Made by a program: the position numbers and the translations under genes | Notes under the pieces: generated by a model | What the model saw: the letters and a program-made list of their open reading frames with translations, nothing else | What the model was told of the DNA's origin: nothing | Database searches by the model: none | Part shown: in pieces, positions 47,673-60,918 of the stretch | Layout: each line of letters begins with the position of its first letter | Numbering within the stretch: the first letter of the stretch is position 1 | Assembly (NCBI GenBank): GCA_918797485.1 | Contig: CAKKNE010000003.1 | Location: 4,464,001-4,528,000 of the forward strand | DNA length: 64,000 nt | DNA from: Pelagomonas calceolata | Taxonomy: Eukaryota > Sar > Pelagophyceae > Pelagomonadales > Pelagomonadaceae | Reading direction: 5' to 3'

Positions 47673-48235
47673 TTCATTCTGGTCGTCACCGCGGGCAGCT
47701 CCAGGCCATCAACAGGTAGGTGTACCACTGGTCTGGGCCTCAGAGAAAACTGCTGCGGGGAGTGGCCGCTCGCGAAGTCTTCCAAGTGCGCGCGAGCAAA
47801 GCTGTTTTTTTATATGTGTGAGTGCGCGCGGAACGTGAGCGCATAGCAAAGCTGGTTTTTTATATGTGTGAGTGCGCGCGGAACGTGAGCGCATAGCAAA
47901 GCTGGTTTTTTATATGTGTGCCGTAGCCGGACCCATCTAAGCAGGAGGGCCTTCCGAATGAGTCTCTAGGCAGGCTATATCGGTATCTACATACACAAGC
48001 TCGTATCATTTTTAGGGGCTGAAACCCTTTTGGCGGCACGTCGGAGAGCGTCGCGATATAGGTCCCCCTACCGTTCGGACGCTTCCCACCCGGCGCGCAA
48101 GAAGATACAACAACAGCGGATAACAGCGGCTGGTAAATAGCTGCGGGGCCGCTCGAGCCGCGACGGGTCGACGAGCGACGGGATTGCGCTGCCCGGCGAG
48201 CCGCACCACAGCGTAGCCCCTCTCGCTAGCCACCG
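47673..48235. other. Divergent promoter region of the GT and dynein genes
   Basis: Contains the 50-bp tandem array (47796-47930) and AT-rich stretches. No open frame supported. Confidence 0.5.
47796..47930. repeat. 50-bp tandem repeat, about 2.7 copies
   Basis: Units start with GCAAAGCTG at 47796, 47846 and 47896 and contain TTTTTTATATGTGTGAGTGC then GCGCGGAACGTGAGCGCATA. The second and third units are virtually identical. Confidence 0.93.
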
Positions 48236-51200
48236 ATGGCCGACGACGCCGAGAACGAGGAGGAGGAGGAAGAGGTGGTACCCGAGGAGCTCATCGCACT
48301 CCTCACGAGCGACGCCTTCGGTCTGCGGACCTACCGCTGCAACGCGCCGCCCGTCCAACCCTTCGATGGCGCGGAGGACGAGGCCCAGGCGACCTTGGCG
48401 CGCGTCTTCGCGCCGGGCCCGTGGCGCATCGACGGCATGCGCGAACGGCGCTCGGCGAACCACGACGCCATCGTGAAGGACCTGGAGGAGAAGGGAGCCG
48501 AATCGGATTACGCCAAAGCGGTCTGCCCCTTTTCGGGCGTGACCGCGCTGCACGCCTGCGCCATCAACGGCTACCTGACGCTGTTCAAGCTGCTGGTGGA
48601 CGTCGGCAAGTGCGACCCGACGACGTGCGCGTCGGGCCTGGCGACGATGATGTCGTCGCGCCTGGAGCGCGAGCGCGGCGCCGACGCCAAGTGGATGTGC
48701 AAGCGGCGCGGCCACAAGCCGGTCCTCGACTTCATCAAGTCCCTGCCGGTCGTCGAGGAGGCGCAGAAGTCGCTCGACGTCCAGCTGGTGTCGCTCAACA
48801 AGGTGCACCACGAGGCCGTCGAGGCCGCCAAGGCCAAGGCCGAGGCCGAGCGCCTCGCGCGCGAGGCGGAGGAGGCGCGCATCGCCGCCGAGGAGAAAAA
48901 GCGCAAGGAGAAGGAGAAGGCCCAGCGCAAGGTGCGCGACGAGATCCAGGCCTTCGACCACACGCTGCGGCAGAAGCGCAAAGCGCTGGGCGAGCTGGAC
49001 ATCGACTGGAAGACGGCCGAGTGCGGCCAGGAGAAGTCGCTCTCGCTGCTGGAGGACGAGCAGGGGACACACAAGCAGGACCACAACCGCTTCAACGCGA
49101 TGAAGAAGAAGGCCGAGGCCGTGGACATCGGGTCGGAGATGAAGAAGCCCGAGGGCCTGATCGTGCCGACGCGGCGTCAGAACTTCAGCACGGTGGCGTC
49201 CGCTCCCCGCCGCTCGCGCGACGGCGCGCGGCGCCGCGGCGCTGGCGGCATCGTTTGACCCCCGCAGGCCGACATCGACGAGATCTTCAACGACTACGTG
49301 ATGTTGTGGGACCTGGACAACGCCCTGGACATGGCCATCGCGGTCGCGATGGACACGCGGTGGGGGGACTTGAACACCGAGGAGCTCGAGGAGACGGCCA
49401 AGAAGCTCATGCAGCGCTGCAAGAAGCTGCCCAAGCCCACGAAGGCGTCCTCGGCGTTCAAGGCCTTGGACAAGCGCTGCAAGGAATTCCAGAACTCGTG
49501 CCCGCTGATCACGTCCCTCAAGACGGACTGCATGAAGAAGCGCCACTGGGACGAGCTGCTCGAGGGCGCGCACGCGACCATGGAGCAGACGCCGCTGGAG
49601 AACCCGAACATCGAGCTGAGCGAGATCATGGCCCTGGAGCTGCACCGGCCCGCCGTGGCGTCGGTCGTCGAGGAGGCCACCGACAAGGCCGTCAAGGAGG
49701 CCAAGCAGGAGGAGACGCTCGGCGTGCTGGAGCAGACGTGGGCGCAGGCCGTCTGGAAGGCGACGCCCTACGACAAGGACGCGTCGGTGCCGCTCCTGGG
49801 CATGGACGAGAAGGACTTCGAGCAGCTGGAGTCGGACCTGCTCACGCTGCAGTCCATGGTCGCGGGCCGCTACGAGTTCTTCAAGGTGCAAAGCACGGCG
49901 TGGCAGCTCGCGCTGCAGAACGTGGGCGAGGTCGTGGCCATCTTGTCGGAGCTGCAGCGGATGTGGTCGTATTTGGAGCCGTTGTTCATTGGGTCTGACG
50001 AGGTGAAGCGGGAGCTCCCCGACACGGCCGCGAAGTTCAAGGAGATCGACACTACGGTGCGCAACATGCTGCGCGAGGCTCGCGACACGGGCAACGTCAA
50101 GCAAGCGTGCAACAAGGACGGCCTGATCCCCTTGCTGGAGGACATCACCGCCAAGCAAGACCTGTGCAAGAAGTCGCTCAACGAGTTTCTGGACTCGAAG
50201 CGCATGCAGTTCGCGCGCTTCTACTTCGTCAGCGAGTCGGATCTGCTGGACATCCTCTCGAACGGGTCCAACCCGCCGGCCGTCATGAAGCACGTCGACA
50301 AGGTCATGCTCGCGACGGCGGACCTGACGCTCGGCAAGCCCGACGCGTCGGGCCGGCCGGCGGCCAACTACTGGGTCTCGGGCGTCGGCAAGGAGTTCGT
50401 CGAGTTCACGGAGCCGGTCAAATTGCTGGGCAAGGTCGAGGTCTACTTCCAGACCATTTTGGACGCGCAGTGCGCCTCGCTCACGGCGGAGGCCCACAAG
50501 TCCGTGAAGCGCTACCTCACGTCCTCGCCGCGCACGCAGTGGCTCCAGGACACAAAGAAGGTCAGCGACGGCCGCAAGAACTCGGCCGACGCCGCGCAGA
50601 TCGCGCTCCTGGTCGCCGCCATCTACTACACGAAGGAAAGCGAAGACGCCATGAGGGCCATGGAAGCCGATCCTTCCCTCGGCGAAAAACCGTATTTAGA
50701 CTTCCAGAAGAAGACCCTGCAACAGCTCACGGACCTCATCAAGTGCGTGATGACGGACCTCGACAAGGCGACGCGGACCAAGGTCATGTGCATGATTACC
50801 TACGACGCCCATTCGAGAGACATGATCGAAGGGACGCTTCGAATGAAAATGTACCAGATCTCCTCGTTTAAATGGCAGAGTCAGTTGAAAATGAAGTACG
50901 ACGCCGAGCAGGACCGCTGGCTCGCGCTCATCCTGAACGCGACGTTCGACTACGGGTTCGAGTACCTGGGGAACGGTCCGCGCCTTGTGGTGACGCCGCT
51001 GACCGACCGCGTCTACGTGACCGCCACCCAGGCCCTGAACCTGTGCATGGGCTGCGCGCCGGCGGGGCCGGCCGGCACGGGCAAGACGGAGAGCACCAAG
51101 GACCTCGCCAGCGCGCTGGGCAAGTGCTGCTACGTCTTCAACTGTTCCCCGGAAATGGACTACAAGTCGCTGGGCAACATCTTCAAGGGGCTGGCCTGCA

Positions 51201-54200
51201 GCGGGAGCTGGGGGTGCTTCGACGAGTTTAATCGGCTGATCCCCGAGGTGCTCTCGGTGTGCACGGTCCAGTTCAAGGCCGTGTGCGCGGGCGTCAAGCG
51301 CGTCGTGACGGCCCAGAAGGCCTCCAAGAAGTCCGGCAGTCCGTTCGACGAGCAGGCGCGCATGACGACCATCGAGGGCGACGTCGTGAAGCTCAACGAA
51401 ACGTGCGGCGCGTACATCACGATGAACCCCGGGTACTTGGGGCGGTCGGCCCTGCCGGAGGGCCTCAAGGCGTTGTTCCGGCCGATGACCGTCATGGTCC
51501 CCGACCTCGTCATGATCTGCGAGAACATGCTCATGGCCCAGGGCTTCGTGACGTCCAAGTCGCTCGCGTCCAAGTTCTACACGCTGTACTCGTTGCTCAA
51601 AGACCTGCTCTCGAAGCAGGAGCACTACGACTGGGGCCTGCGTGCCATCAAGTCCGTGCTGGTGGTGGCGGGCATGCTCCTCCGGTCCGACCCGAACGGC
51701 GAGGAGGACGACATCTTGATGAGGGCGCTGCGAGACTTCAACATCGCCAAAATCGTAAAAGTGGACGAGGTCGTCTTCTTCGGCCTGCTGAACGACCTCT
51801 TCCCGGGCCGGGACCCGCCGCGCGTGGTGGACGACGCCCTCCAGAAGAGCGTGGACGACATGGTCGCGGCGATGCCCGATTTCGTGGACGACATCATGAA
51901 GCTCAAGACGATCCAGCTCGACGAGCTGCTCCAGATCCGGCACTGCGTCTTCGTCATGGGCCCGCCCGGCGCCTTCAAGTCGACGAGCTGGAAGTACCTG
52001 GCGAAGGCGAAGCGCATCGTGGCCGGCCGCGATTCCTTCCTGACGATCAAGGACATCAACCCCAAGACGATGCCCACGCAAGACCTGTACGGGTACATTA
52101 ACATGGCGACGCGCGACTGGAAGGACGGGCTCCTCTCCTCCATTTTACGAGACTTGTCGCAGATCCCCGACGAGGACCCGAAGTGGCTCATGCTCGACGG
52201 CGACCTCGACGCGAACTGGATCGAGTCCATGAACTCGGTCATGGACGACAACCGGCTCCTGACCCTGGCGTCCAACGAGCGCATCCCCCTGAAGCCGCAC
52301 ATGCGCATGATCTTCGAGATCCGCGACCTGAAGCACGCGACGCCGGCGACCGTCAGCCGCGCGGGCATCCTGTACATTTCGACCGACGAGGGTTTCCAGT
52401 GGCGCAGCATGGTCAACACGTGGATCCTGACGCGCGAGGAATCCAAGGGGTTCACGGCGGAGGCCAAGGCGTGGCTGACGGCGAACTTCGACGAGGTCGT
52501 CGCGCCGGCGTTGCTCTCGATTCGAAAACTCCTGTTCAACGTCGCGCAGCAGCAGACGACGCTCGTCAACAACATTTTGCGGCTGCTCGACGCGTTCTGC
52601 ACTCCGGACATGCTCGCGACGGAGGAGCACTGCCAGATGACGTTCTCGTTCTGCGCCGCGTGGGCCCTCGGCTCGGCCCTGGGCGTGGCCGACGACGGCA
52701 AGGACTACATGAAGGTGTTTAGCGAGTGGTGGAAGAAGACGTTCAAGAAGCGCATCAGCTTCCCCGGGCAAGGATTAATCTTCGATTATTGGCTGGACAC
52801 CGAAAACTGGGCCTTCGAGAGCTGGACCGAGTCGCCGGCCTACGCGCAGATCGTGTTCAACTCCAAGGAGGCGAACATGAGCGACGTGACGGTGCCCACG
52901 GGCGAAAGCGCCTCCGTGTCGTTCTGGCTCGAGAAGCTACTGCGGGACCACCACTGCGCCATGCTCGCGGGGCCCAGCGGCACGGGCAAGACGCAAACGA
53001 TCATGGGCCAGCTGAAGAAGTTGGATGCGAAGGAAACGCTGTATACCACGATCAACATGAACTTCTTCACGGGCGGGCTGGTGCTCCAGGCGTCGCTGGA
53101 GGGCGTCCTGCAGAAGAAGACCGGGTCGCTGTACGGGCCGCCGGGCGCGTGCCACATGGTCTACTTCATCGACGACTTCAACCTGCCGGAGCTCGACAAG
53201 TACAACACGCAGTCGGCCATCTCGCTCGTGCGGCAGCACCTGGACTACGGGCACTGGTACGACATCAGCAAGCTCGCGATGAAGACCGTCGAAAAGTGCC
53301 AGTACGTCGCCGCGTTGAATCCGACGGCCGGCAGCATGGAGATCAACCCGCGGTTGCAGCGCCACTTCACGACTTTTAACATCGCGATGCCGACGGACGT
53401 GTCGCTGGCGATCATCTACGAAACCTTCCTCAACGGCCACCTGGAGTCCATGTTCAACTCCAACGCCGCCCTGGTGGAGCTGGTCCCGAAGGTCATCAAG
53501 ACGACGCTCAACCTCCACAAGGACGTCTCCGAGAACTTCCGGAAGACGGCCGCAAACTTCCACTACGAGTTCAACATCCGCCACGTGGCCGGCGTCTTCC
53601 AGGGGTTGCTGATGACGACGCCCGCCAAGTTCAAGGAGCCCCAGGTCTTCGCGGACTGCTGGGTCCACGAGGCCTACCGGGTCTACGGCGATCGCCTGGT
53701 GTCGCCCGAGGACTTGGCCAAGTTCGAGGGCCTCTTGATGGGCCAGGCGGGCAAGGGCTTCGGCGAGTTCAACCCGAAGCGGTTCTTCGGCGACAGCCGC
53801 CAGCCGTTGACGTTCTGCCACTTCCTCGAGGGCATCGGCGAGGAGCCCGTCTACGACCAGATCCACGAGCTCAGCGTGCTCCAGAAGATCCTGGACCAGG
53901 CGCTGGACGAGTACAACGAGTCGAACGCCCAGATGGACCTGGTGCTCTTCGAGGACGCGCTGAACCACGTCTGCAGGATCACGCGGATCATCAACAACCC
54001 GTCCGGGCACGCGCTGCTGGTCGGCGTCGGCGGGTCCGGCAAGAAGTCGCTGTCGCGCCTCGCGTCGTTTATTTGCGGGTACCAAACCAGCACGATTCAG
54101 ATCTCGGCGACGTACGGCATCAACGACCTCAAAACGGACCTCCAGGAGATGTACAAGAAGGCCGGCATCAAAGGAGAGGGCGTCATGTTCCTGTTCACGG

Positions 54201-57200
54201 ACGCCGAGATCACGAACGAGCGGTTCTTGGTCTATCTCAACGACCTGTTGGGCTCGGCGGACATCGCGGGCCTGTACGCGCAGGACGAAAAGGACGAGGT
54301 GATCGGCTCGGTCACGAAGAAGGCCAAGGCCGCGGGCTTCGCGCCGGAGCCGGGGCCCGTCTACGACTTTTTCCTCCAGGAGGTGCGGCGGAACCTGCAC
54401 GTCTGCCTGTGCTGCTCGCCGGTCGGGCCCGATTTCTCGACGAGGTGCCAGCGCTTCCCGGCCCTCGTCAACTGCACGGTCATCGACTGGTTCCAGCCCT
54501 GGCCGGAGCAGGCCCTGTATTCCGTGGGCTGCAAGTTTTTGGAGGCCATCGAGGACCTCGGCGGCGACGCGGTGCGGGCGCAGCTGCAGACGTTCATGCC
54601 CGAGCTCGCGGGGAGCACCAACGCCATGGCCACGACCTTCAAGCAGATGGAGGGGCGGTTCGTCTACACGACGCCCAAGTCCTACCTCGAGCTGCTCAAG
54701 CTGTACTCGGAGCTGCTCGCCCGGAAAAGAGCCGAGAACGACACCGCGTCCCTGCGCCTCCAGAACGGCATTAAAAAATTGGAGGAGACGACGGCCGTCG
54801 TCGACGTCCTCAAGGAGTCCATCGCCGGGGACGTCGCCGACGCCGAGGAGAAGAAGGCCACCTCCGACAAGATCGCCAAGGTGTGCGCCGCCGAGAAGGA
54901 GGTCGTCGAGATGGAGACGGAGAACGCCAACATCGAGGAGAAGAAGGTGACCAAGATCGCCGCGGACGTCAAGGAGAAGAAGGAGTCCGCGGAGGCCGAC
55001 CTCGCGCAGGCCGAGCCCGCGGTCGAGGCGGCCATGGCCGCGCTCGATACGTTAGACGTGAAGGACCTGCAGATGTGCAAGACCATGTCCAAGCCCCCGC
55101 CGGGCGTCGACGACGTCTTCAACGCGTGCCTCGTGCTCCTCGCGTCGTACGACCCGGCCGTGCCGGTCCAGAAGTCCGGCAAGGTCAAGGACAAGGACCG
55201 CACCTGGGATTGCGCCAAGAAGGTCTTTTTGAAGGACCCCAAAGTGTTTTTAGACAACCTCAAGAGCTTCAAGACGGGCTTCGAGGAGGGGAAGGTCCCC
55301 GCCGTCAACTTCAAGGAGGTGCGGATGTACCTCGCGATGGAGCACTTCAAGCCCGATATTATTGCCGGCAAGAACAGCGCGGCGGGCGGGTTGTGCAACT
55401 GGTGCATCAACATCGTCATCTACTACGACGTGGTGTCGATGGTCGAGCCGAAGAAGAAGCTCGTGCGCGACTCCATCGCGCAGCTGGACGCGGCGCAGAA
55501 CCAGCTGGCCGACGTCAAGGCCAAGGTCAAGGCCCTCGAGGAGAAGCTCCAGCAGCTCATGATCGAGCTCAACGAGGCGAACGCGATCAAGGCGGCGGCC
55601 GAGGCGACGGTCGAGAAGGGCATGACGAAATTGGGCCTGGCGGAGCGCCTCATCAACGCGCTGTCGAGCGAAAACGCGCGCTGGAACCAGTCGGTCAAGG
55701 ACCTCGGCGTCGCGCGCGACTTGCTGGTGGGCGACACGCTGCTCAGCGCGGCCTTCATCTCCTACATCGGGCCCTTCACGAAGCAGTACCGCACGAAGCT
55801 CCTCGACGAGGAGTGGCTGCCGCGGCTCCTCACGCCGAAGAAGGGCGTCCCGGTGCCCATGTCCAAGAGCGCCAACCCCCTGTCGGCCCTCACGAACGAC
55901 TCCGAGGTCGCGCTCTGGCAGACGTGCAAGCTGCCGGCCGACCCGGTGTCGACCGAGAACGGGTCCATCGTGGAGCGGTCGACGCGGTGGCCCCTGCTCA
56001 TCGACCCGCAGCTCCAGGGCGTGGCCTGGGTCAAGGCGCAAAATTCAAAAGATCCCCAGAAGATGTTGAGGGTCGCGCGGCTGGGCACGAAGCAGCTCCT
56101 GCCGACGCTGAAGGAGTGCTTGGTGGGGGGGCTCCCCATGCTCGTGGAGAACATGGGCGAGCAGATCGAGGCGTCGATCATGCCCGCGGTGCAGCGCGCC
56201 AAGATGAAGCGCGGCGGCCGCTTCTTCCTGAAGCTGGGCGAGGACGAGATCGAGTACCACGACGAGTTCCGCATGTTCCTCCAGACGAAGCTGTCGAACC
56301 CGCACTACCCGCCCGAGATCCAGGCCGAGTGCACGCTCGTCAACTTCACGGTGACGCCCGCCGGGTTGGAGGATCAATTGCTGGCGCTGGTCGTGTCCAA
56401 GGAGCGGCCCGACCTGGCCAAGCAGAAGAAGCAGCTCGTGCAGCAGGAGAACCAGTTCAAGATCAAGATGATCGAGCTCGAGGACGAGATCCTGGCGCGC
56501 CTCGCGGCCGCGGAGGGCGACATCACGGAGGACAAGGACCTCATCGAGGGGCTCGAGGCGGCGAAGATGACGTCGAACGACATCAACGAAAAACTCGCCA
56601 TCGGCCGGAAGACGACCGAGTCCATCAATAACACCTCGGAAAGATTCAGATTGGTCGCGCGCCGCGGCTCCCAGATCTTCTTCATCATGAACGAGCTCGT
56701 CAAGATCCACACGTACTACATCTACTCGCTGAACGCGTTCGTCGTCGTGTTCCTCAAGGGCATCGAGGACGTCCAGGTCGCCGGCGCCGCGTCCTTCCCA
56801 GCTACTTCAACGTGCGCCGCCCGCTTTCGTGACCGTGCTCCGACGGTCGTCCGCCGCAGGCCCTCGACAAGCCCAAGGAGGAGAAGAAGAAGGGCGGGCT
56901 CCTGTCGCGCTTCAAGAAGGCCGCGAAGAAGGTGGTGAAGATGCAACGATTTCCCTGGAGCCGCGACATCCTGGGCGAGGCCTCCCACGCCGACGAGGTC
57001 GACCACGACTTGTTGATGAAGCTCCTGATGGGCGGCGGCAAGAAGAAGGCCGCGGCCAAGTGCAAGGAGGGGGATTTGGTCGAGTGCGACCTGTGCGTGG
57101 GCACCGTCAAAGCGGTCGTCAGGGACGGCGCCGCCTACGTCCTGGAGAAGCAAGATAAAACGGGGTTCCTGGTCATGCCGTCGGCGAGCTGCGAAAAGTT

Positions 57201-59762
57201 CGTCGACTACCCCGCGCGCTGCACGAAGCTGATCGACATGTGCACGTCGGTGTGCTTCAACTACGTCCGGCGCGGGTTGTTCGAGCGGGATAAGCTCATG
57301 GTGAGTTCGCTGTTCGTCATGACGCTGCAGATCGCCGACGCGAAGCTGAAATCGGAGTACATGATGACCCTGCTGGAGGGGCGGGGCGAGTCCGGGGAGC
57401 CCGCGCCCGAGGGCGTCGCGAGCTGGCTTCCCGAACTGGTCTGGCCCAAGGTGAGGGCACTCCAGAAAGATCAGAAGCAGGTGCCGCTGTTCGCGACCCT
57501 GATGCAAGCCATTGAGGAGGACCCGGCCGCGTGGGACGCCTGGTACAACAGCCCCCAGCCGGAGCAGACGCCCCCGCCGGGGGGCGACGCGCTCTCGACG
57601 TTCGAAGTCGTCATGCTGCTCGGCGCCATGCGCGGCGACCGCGTCACGATGGGCATGCAGAAGTACATCTCCGAGTGCTACGGCGACAACTACGTCTTCC
57701 AGCCGCCGTTCGACATGCGGCAGGCCTACACCGAGTCGACCGCCTCCACGCCCATGTTCTTCGTGCTCTTCCCCGGCGTCGACCCCACGGTCTGGATCGA
57801 GGAGATCGGCGAGAAGTTCGGGTTCACGACGGCAAAGAACAACTTCATCAACATCTCCATGGGCCAGGGCCAGGAGGCGCCGGCCGAGGCGATGATCGAG
57901 AAGATGGCGCCGCGGCGGCGTCCGGCGAGGCGCCCTTCGACGCCGCCGCGTCGGACGCGGAGCGAGCGCCGCCGCCGGGGCGCGCCACTCGTCCGGGGGA
58001 GCGAATCCTCACCGCCCCGAACCCAACGCAGGCCCAGGAGGGCGGCTGGATCCTGCTCCAGAACCTGCACCTCATGCAGAGCTGGCTCCCGCGGCTGGAG
58101 CGGAAGCTCGAGGTCTGCAGCGAGCACGCGCACCAGGACTTCCGCTGCTACGTGAACGCGGAGCCGCCCGGGTTTTCGTACCAAAAGAACATCCCCGAAT
58201 CGCTACTGCAGGGTTGCATCAAAATAAGCAACGAGGCCCCGTCCGACATCAAGTCGAACATCGAGCGCGCGTGGGCGCCCTTCGACCAGGCCAGACTGGA
58301 GGAGTCGAGCATGCCGGTGGAGTTCCGCGCGTGCCTGTTCGGGCTGTGCTTCTTCCACGGCGTCATGCTCGGCCGCAAGCGGTTTGGCCAGCAGGGGTGG
58401 TCCCGCGGATACGGGTTCAACATGGGAGATCTTAGCATCTGCGCGGACGTCCTGCAGAACTACCTCGAGGAGAACGGCGGGGTGGTGCCCTGGGAGGACC
58501 TGCGGTACATCTTCGGCGAGATCATGTACGGCGGGCACATCACGGACTTCTGGGACCGGAAGACGAACAACACCTACCTGGAGGTGTCGTTCCACGACGG
58601 CTTGCTGAAGCAGGCCGAGCTCGGCCACGGCTTCAACTCGCCGGACCCCCAGACGTGCACGACCGCCGCCGGGTATCTCAAGCACCTGGACACGCTGCCA
58701 GCCGAATCTCCCCTCATCTACGGGTTGCACATGAATTCCGAGATCGCCTACCTGAACAACGCCACGTCCTCGCTCCTGTCGACGATCCTGCGCCTGAAGG
58801 CGGGCGGCGGCGGCGGCGGCGGGAGCGGGGGCGGCAACATCTCGGCCATCATCGAGGAGCTCGAGGGCAAGCTCCCGCCCCTCTTCGACATGATCGACCT
58901 CAACGACAAGGCCCAGCCCATCATCAAGGGCAAGGACGGGCCCTACATCGTCGTGCTGCTGCAGGAGGCCGGCCGCATGAACGTGCTGACGGGCGAGATC
59001 GCGCGGTCCCTCGACGAGCTGCGGAAGGGGCTCCTGGGCCAGCTCAACATGTCGCAGAAGATGGAGGACCTGCTGAGCGCGCTCGCCATCAAGCAGGTGC
59101 CGGGCCGAAACCCCTTCCACACCGCGTCGTGGGAGAAGTTCGCCTGGCCCTCGATGAAGGGCCTGCAGGACTGGTTCGCGGACCTCATCCTGCGGTGCGG
59201 GCAGCTGACAGAGTGGTGCGCCATCGACGGCCTGCAGACGCCCATCTCCGTGTGGTTCCCGGGGCTCTTCAACCCGACGGCGTTCCTGACCGGCATCAAG
59301 CAGGTCACCGCGCGGCTCAACTCGCTGGCCCTCGACAAGATGGCCACGGAGACGCACGTGACGGCCTTCAACGGCCCGGAGGAGTGCGGCGAGCGGCTGC
59401 CGGAGGGCATGTACATCCACGGCCTCTTCTGCGAGGGCGCGCAGTGGGGCGAGTGCGAGAACGAGAAGTTCGACTACGTGGAGGACTCGACAGTGCAGTG
59501 CGCCGGTATACTCAGAGAGTCCAAGCCGAAGGAGCTGCTGCCACCGATGCCCATCATCTACGTCAAGGCCGTGCAGGTCCAGCCGTCGTGGGACCCGCAG
59601 TCCGTCGGCTACATCCGACCGGAGCCGGACCTCTACAACTGCCCAGTGTATCTGACGACGTTCCGCGGCCCGACCTGGGTCTTCGTCGCGACGCTCAAGA
59701 CGGACAAGCCCGCGTCGCACTGGGTGCTGCGCGGCGTCGCGCTCGTGGCGCAGCTCGACTAG
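48236..59762 (+). CDS. Axonemal dynein heavy chain with ankyrin-like N-terminus
   Basis: Flagellar motor subunit. Exons 48236-49192, 49268-56776, 56860-57906 and 58032-59762, all phase 0, total 3747 residues. The first exon is not dynein: acidic start, one ankyrin-like repeat (VTALHACAINGYLTLFKLLVD) and a charged coiled coil. The linker (DHC_N2: MKKRHWDELLEGAH) follows. AAA1 P-loop GPAGTGKTE near residue 918 with GSWGCFDEFNR; AAA2 GPPGAFKST near 1217; AAA3 GPSGTGKTQ near 1554; AAA4 GVGGSGKKS near 1905; stalk coiled coils about 2140-2440 around the microtubule-binding head; AAA6 GGWILLQNLHLM in exon 4; and a C-terminal domain with a Gly run. The DHC_N1 tail is missing. AAA1 LCMGCAPAGPAG resembles outer-arm gamma/DNAH5-8 chains, but class is uncertain. 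The third intron is GC-AG. Confidence 0.95.
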
Positions 59763-60918
59763 GGGGGTTCCCCCGCGTAAGGCTCTCTTGCGTATGTTCG
59801 CAAGGCGCCCCGGGGACATGATAGTGCGGCCCGGGTTCACCGTCCATGGAAGGACTTATGGAAGGGGGACTCGGAGGCTAGGTTGGCATTTACCTGAGGG
59901 GTTATTTACCCCTGGCGCCGCCCGGGGTTAATAACCCGGGTAATTACCGGTTAGTGCGGGTTATTTACCTCAGGATCTTATAGAGGGGTAGGGGAGGGGG
60001 CCTCGTGGGCCACTGGCGCGGGCCTGGGCCGCGCCGGGCCACATGACTCGGTACTTGCCTTGGCGCACCTGTACGTATCCAAAAGCTCAACGGGCTGCTT
60101 GCGCCCATCCGCTCGCCCGGAGGGGTCTTTCGCTAATCGCACTAAACGGGTTTAGTCGAAAACCCGTCGGGTAATTTACCGGGTTATTTACCCCAGATCC
60201 CCTCCGAGGAGTGATAATGGGTAAATTACCGGTTATTAACCGGTTAATGCCAACCTAGCTCGGAGGTGAACTTCATTGATGAAGGGGGCCGCGACTTGGG
60301 CCGCGGTCCCCTAATTTGGGATTCGAGTCACCAGCCGCTTGGCCGGTGGCGATTTTGGCTGCGGGGTCCCAATGAGACCCTTTGTACGCCCCGAGACCGG
60401 GCTGGGGGGAAGGGGTCACTTTCGTAGCGAGAAGCGGTCGCGAAGTTGCCCATCTGCCAGTGGGGCCTGACGCGCGGGTATTTCAGGAGCCCCCGCACTC
60501 GGGGTCCGTGCTAGAGGGGCTAGCTCAATAAGCGACTCTCTCTCTCTCTGCTTCTCTCTCGCCACGTCTCTCGCCCCCGGGCTGAAAAATCAAAACTCCG
60601 AGTCGCTTCTATGCTGGTAATTTAGTCTCCCAGGGGCCCTCGGGTACCTATTGCGTGGGACGGATGCGTAGGCGCGGCCGGGTACTACTTGTACCCGATG
60701 AGCTGCCAGATAGGTCGCCTGACGCGGTCGTGCGGTAGTACTACCGTGACTAGCCTACTGAGTATTTGATTGCCCCAAGTTCGAGGCCGAACGAAGGGTT
60801 CTCGGCTAAGCAGGGCTGGCCTCCATATTATCCTCGTGGCGGCCCGCACGGAAGCACAGGTCCGACGGGTTCGATGGCAACAAATCACAACCAAGTTTTC
60901 CGACGGCAGTATCAGCTA
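59763..60918. other. Repeat-rich intergenic region after dynein
   Basis: Contains the 381-bp MITE. R7 at 60311-60360 (TAATTTGGGATTCGAG ... GGCCGGTGGCGATTTTGGC) recurs at 62827-62887. A CT microsatellite lies at about 60535-60570. No supported gene. Confidence 0.6.
59878..60258. mobile_element. 381-bp MITE with 8-bp target duplication
   Basis: Ends CTAGGTTGGCATTTACC and GGTTAATGCCAACCTAG; exact duplication CTCGGAGG at 59870-59877 and 60259-60266. The interior is full of GGGTTAATAACCCGGG / GGTAATTTACCGGG palindromes, so it can fold back strongly. The 8-bp duplication fits the hAT class. A fragment lies at 3603-3700. Confidence 0.9.

Noticed and set aside
48068-50497. 809-codon open frame on the minus strand opposite the dynein gene
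   Set aside because: It is low-complexity Leu/Arg/Val from reading GC-rich codons backward; the plus strand encodes conserved dynein. Similar antisense frames oppose most genes here.
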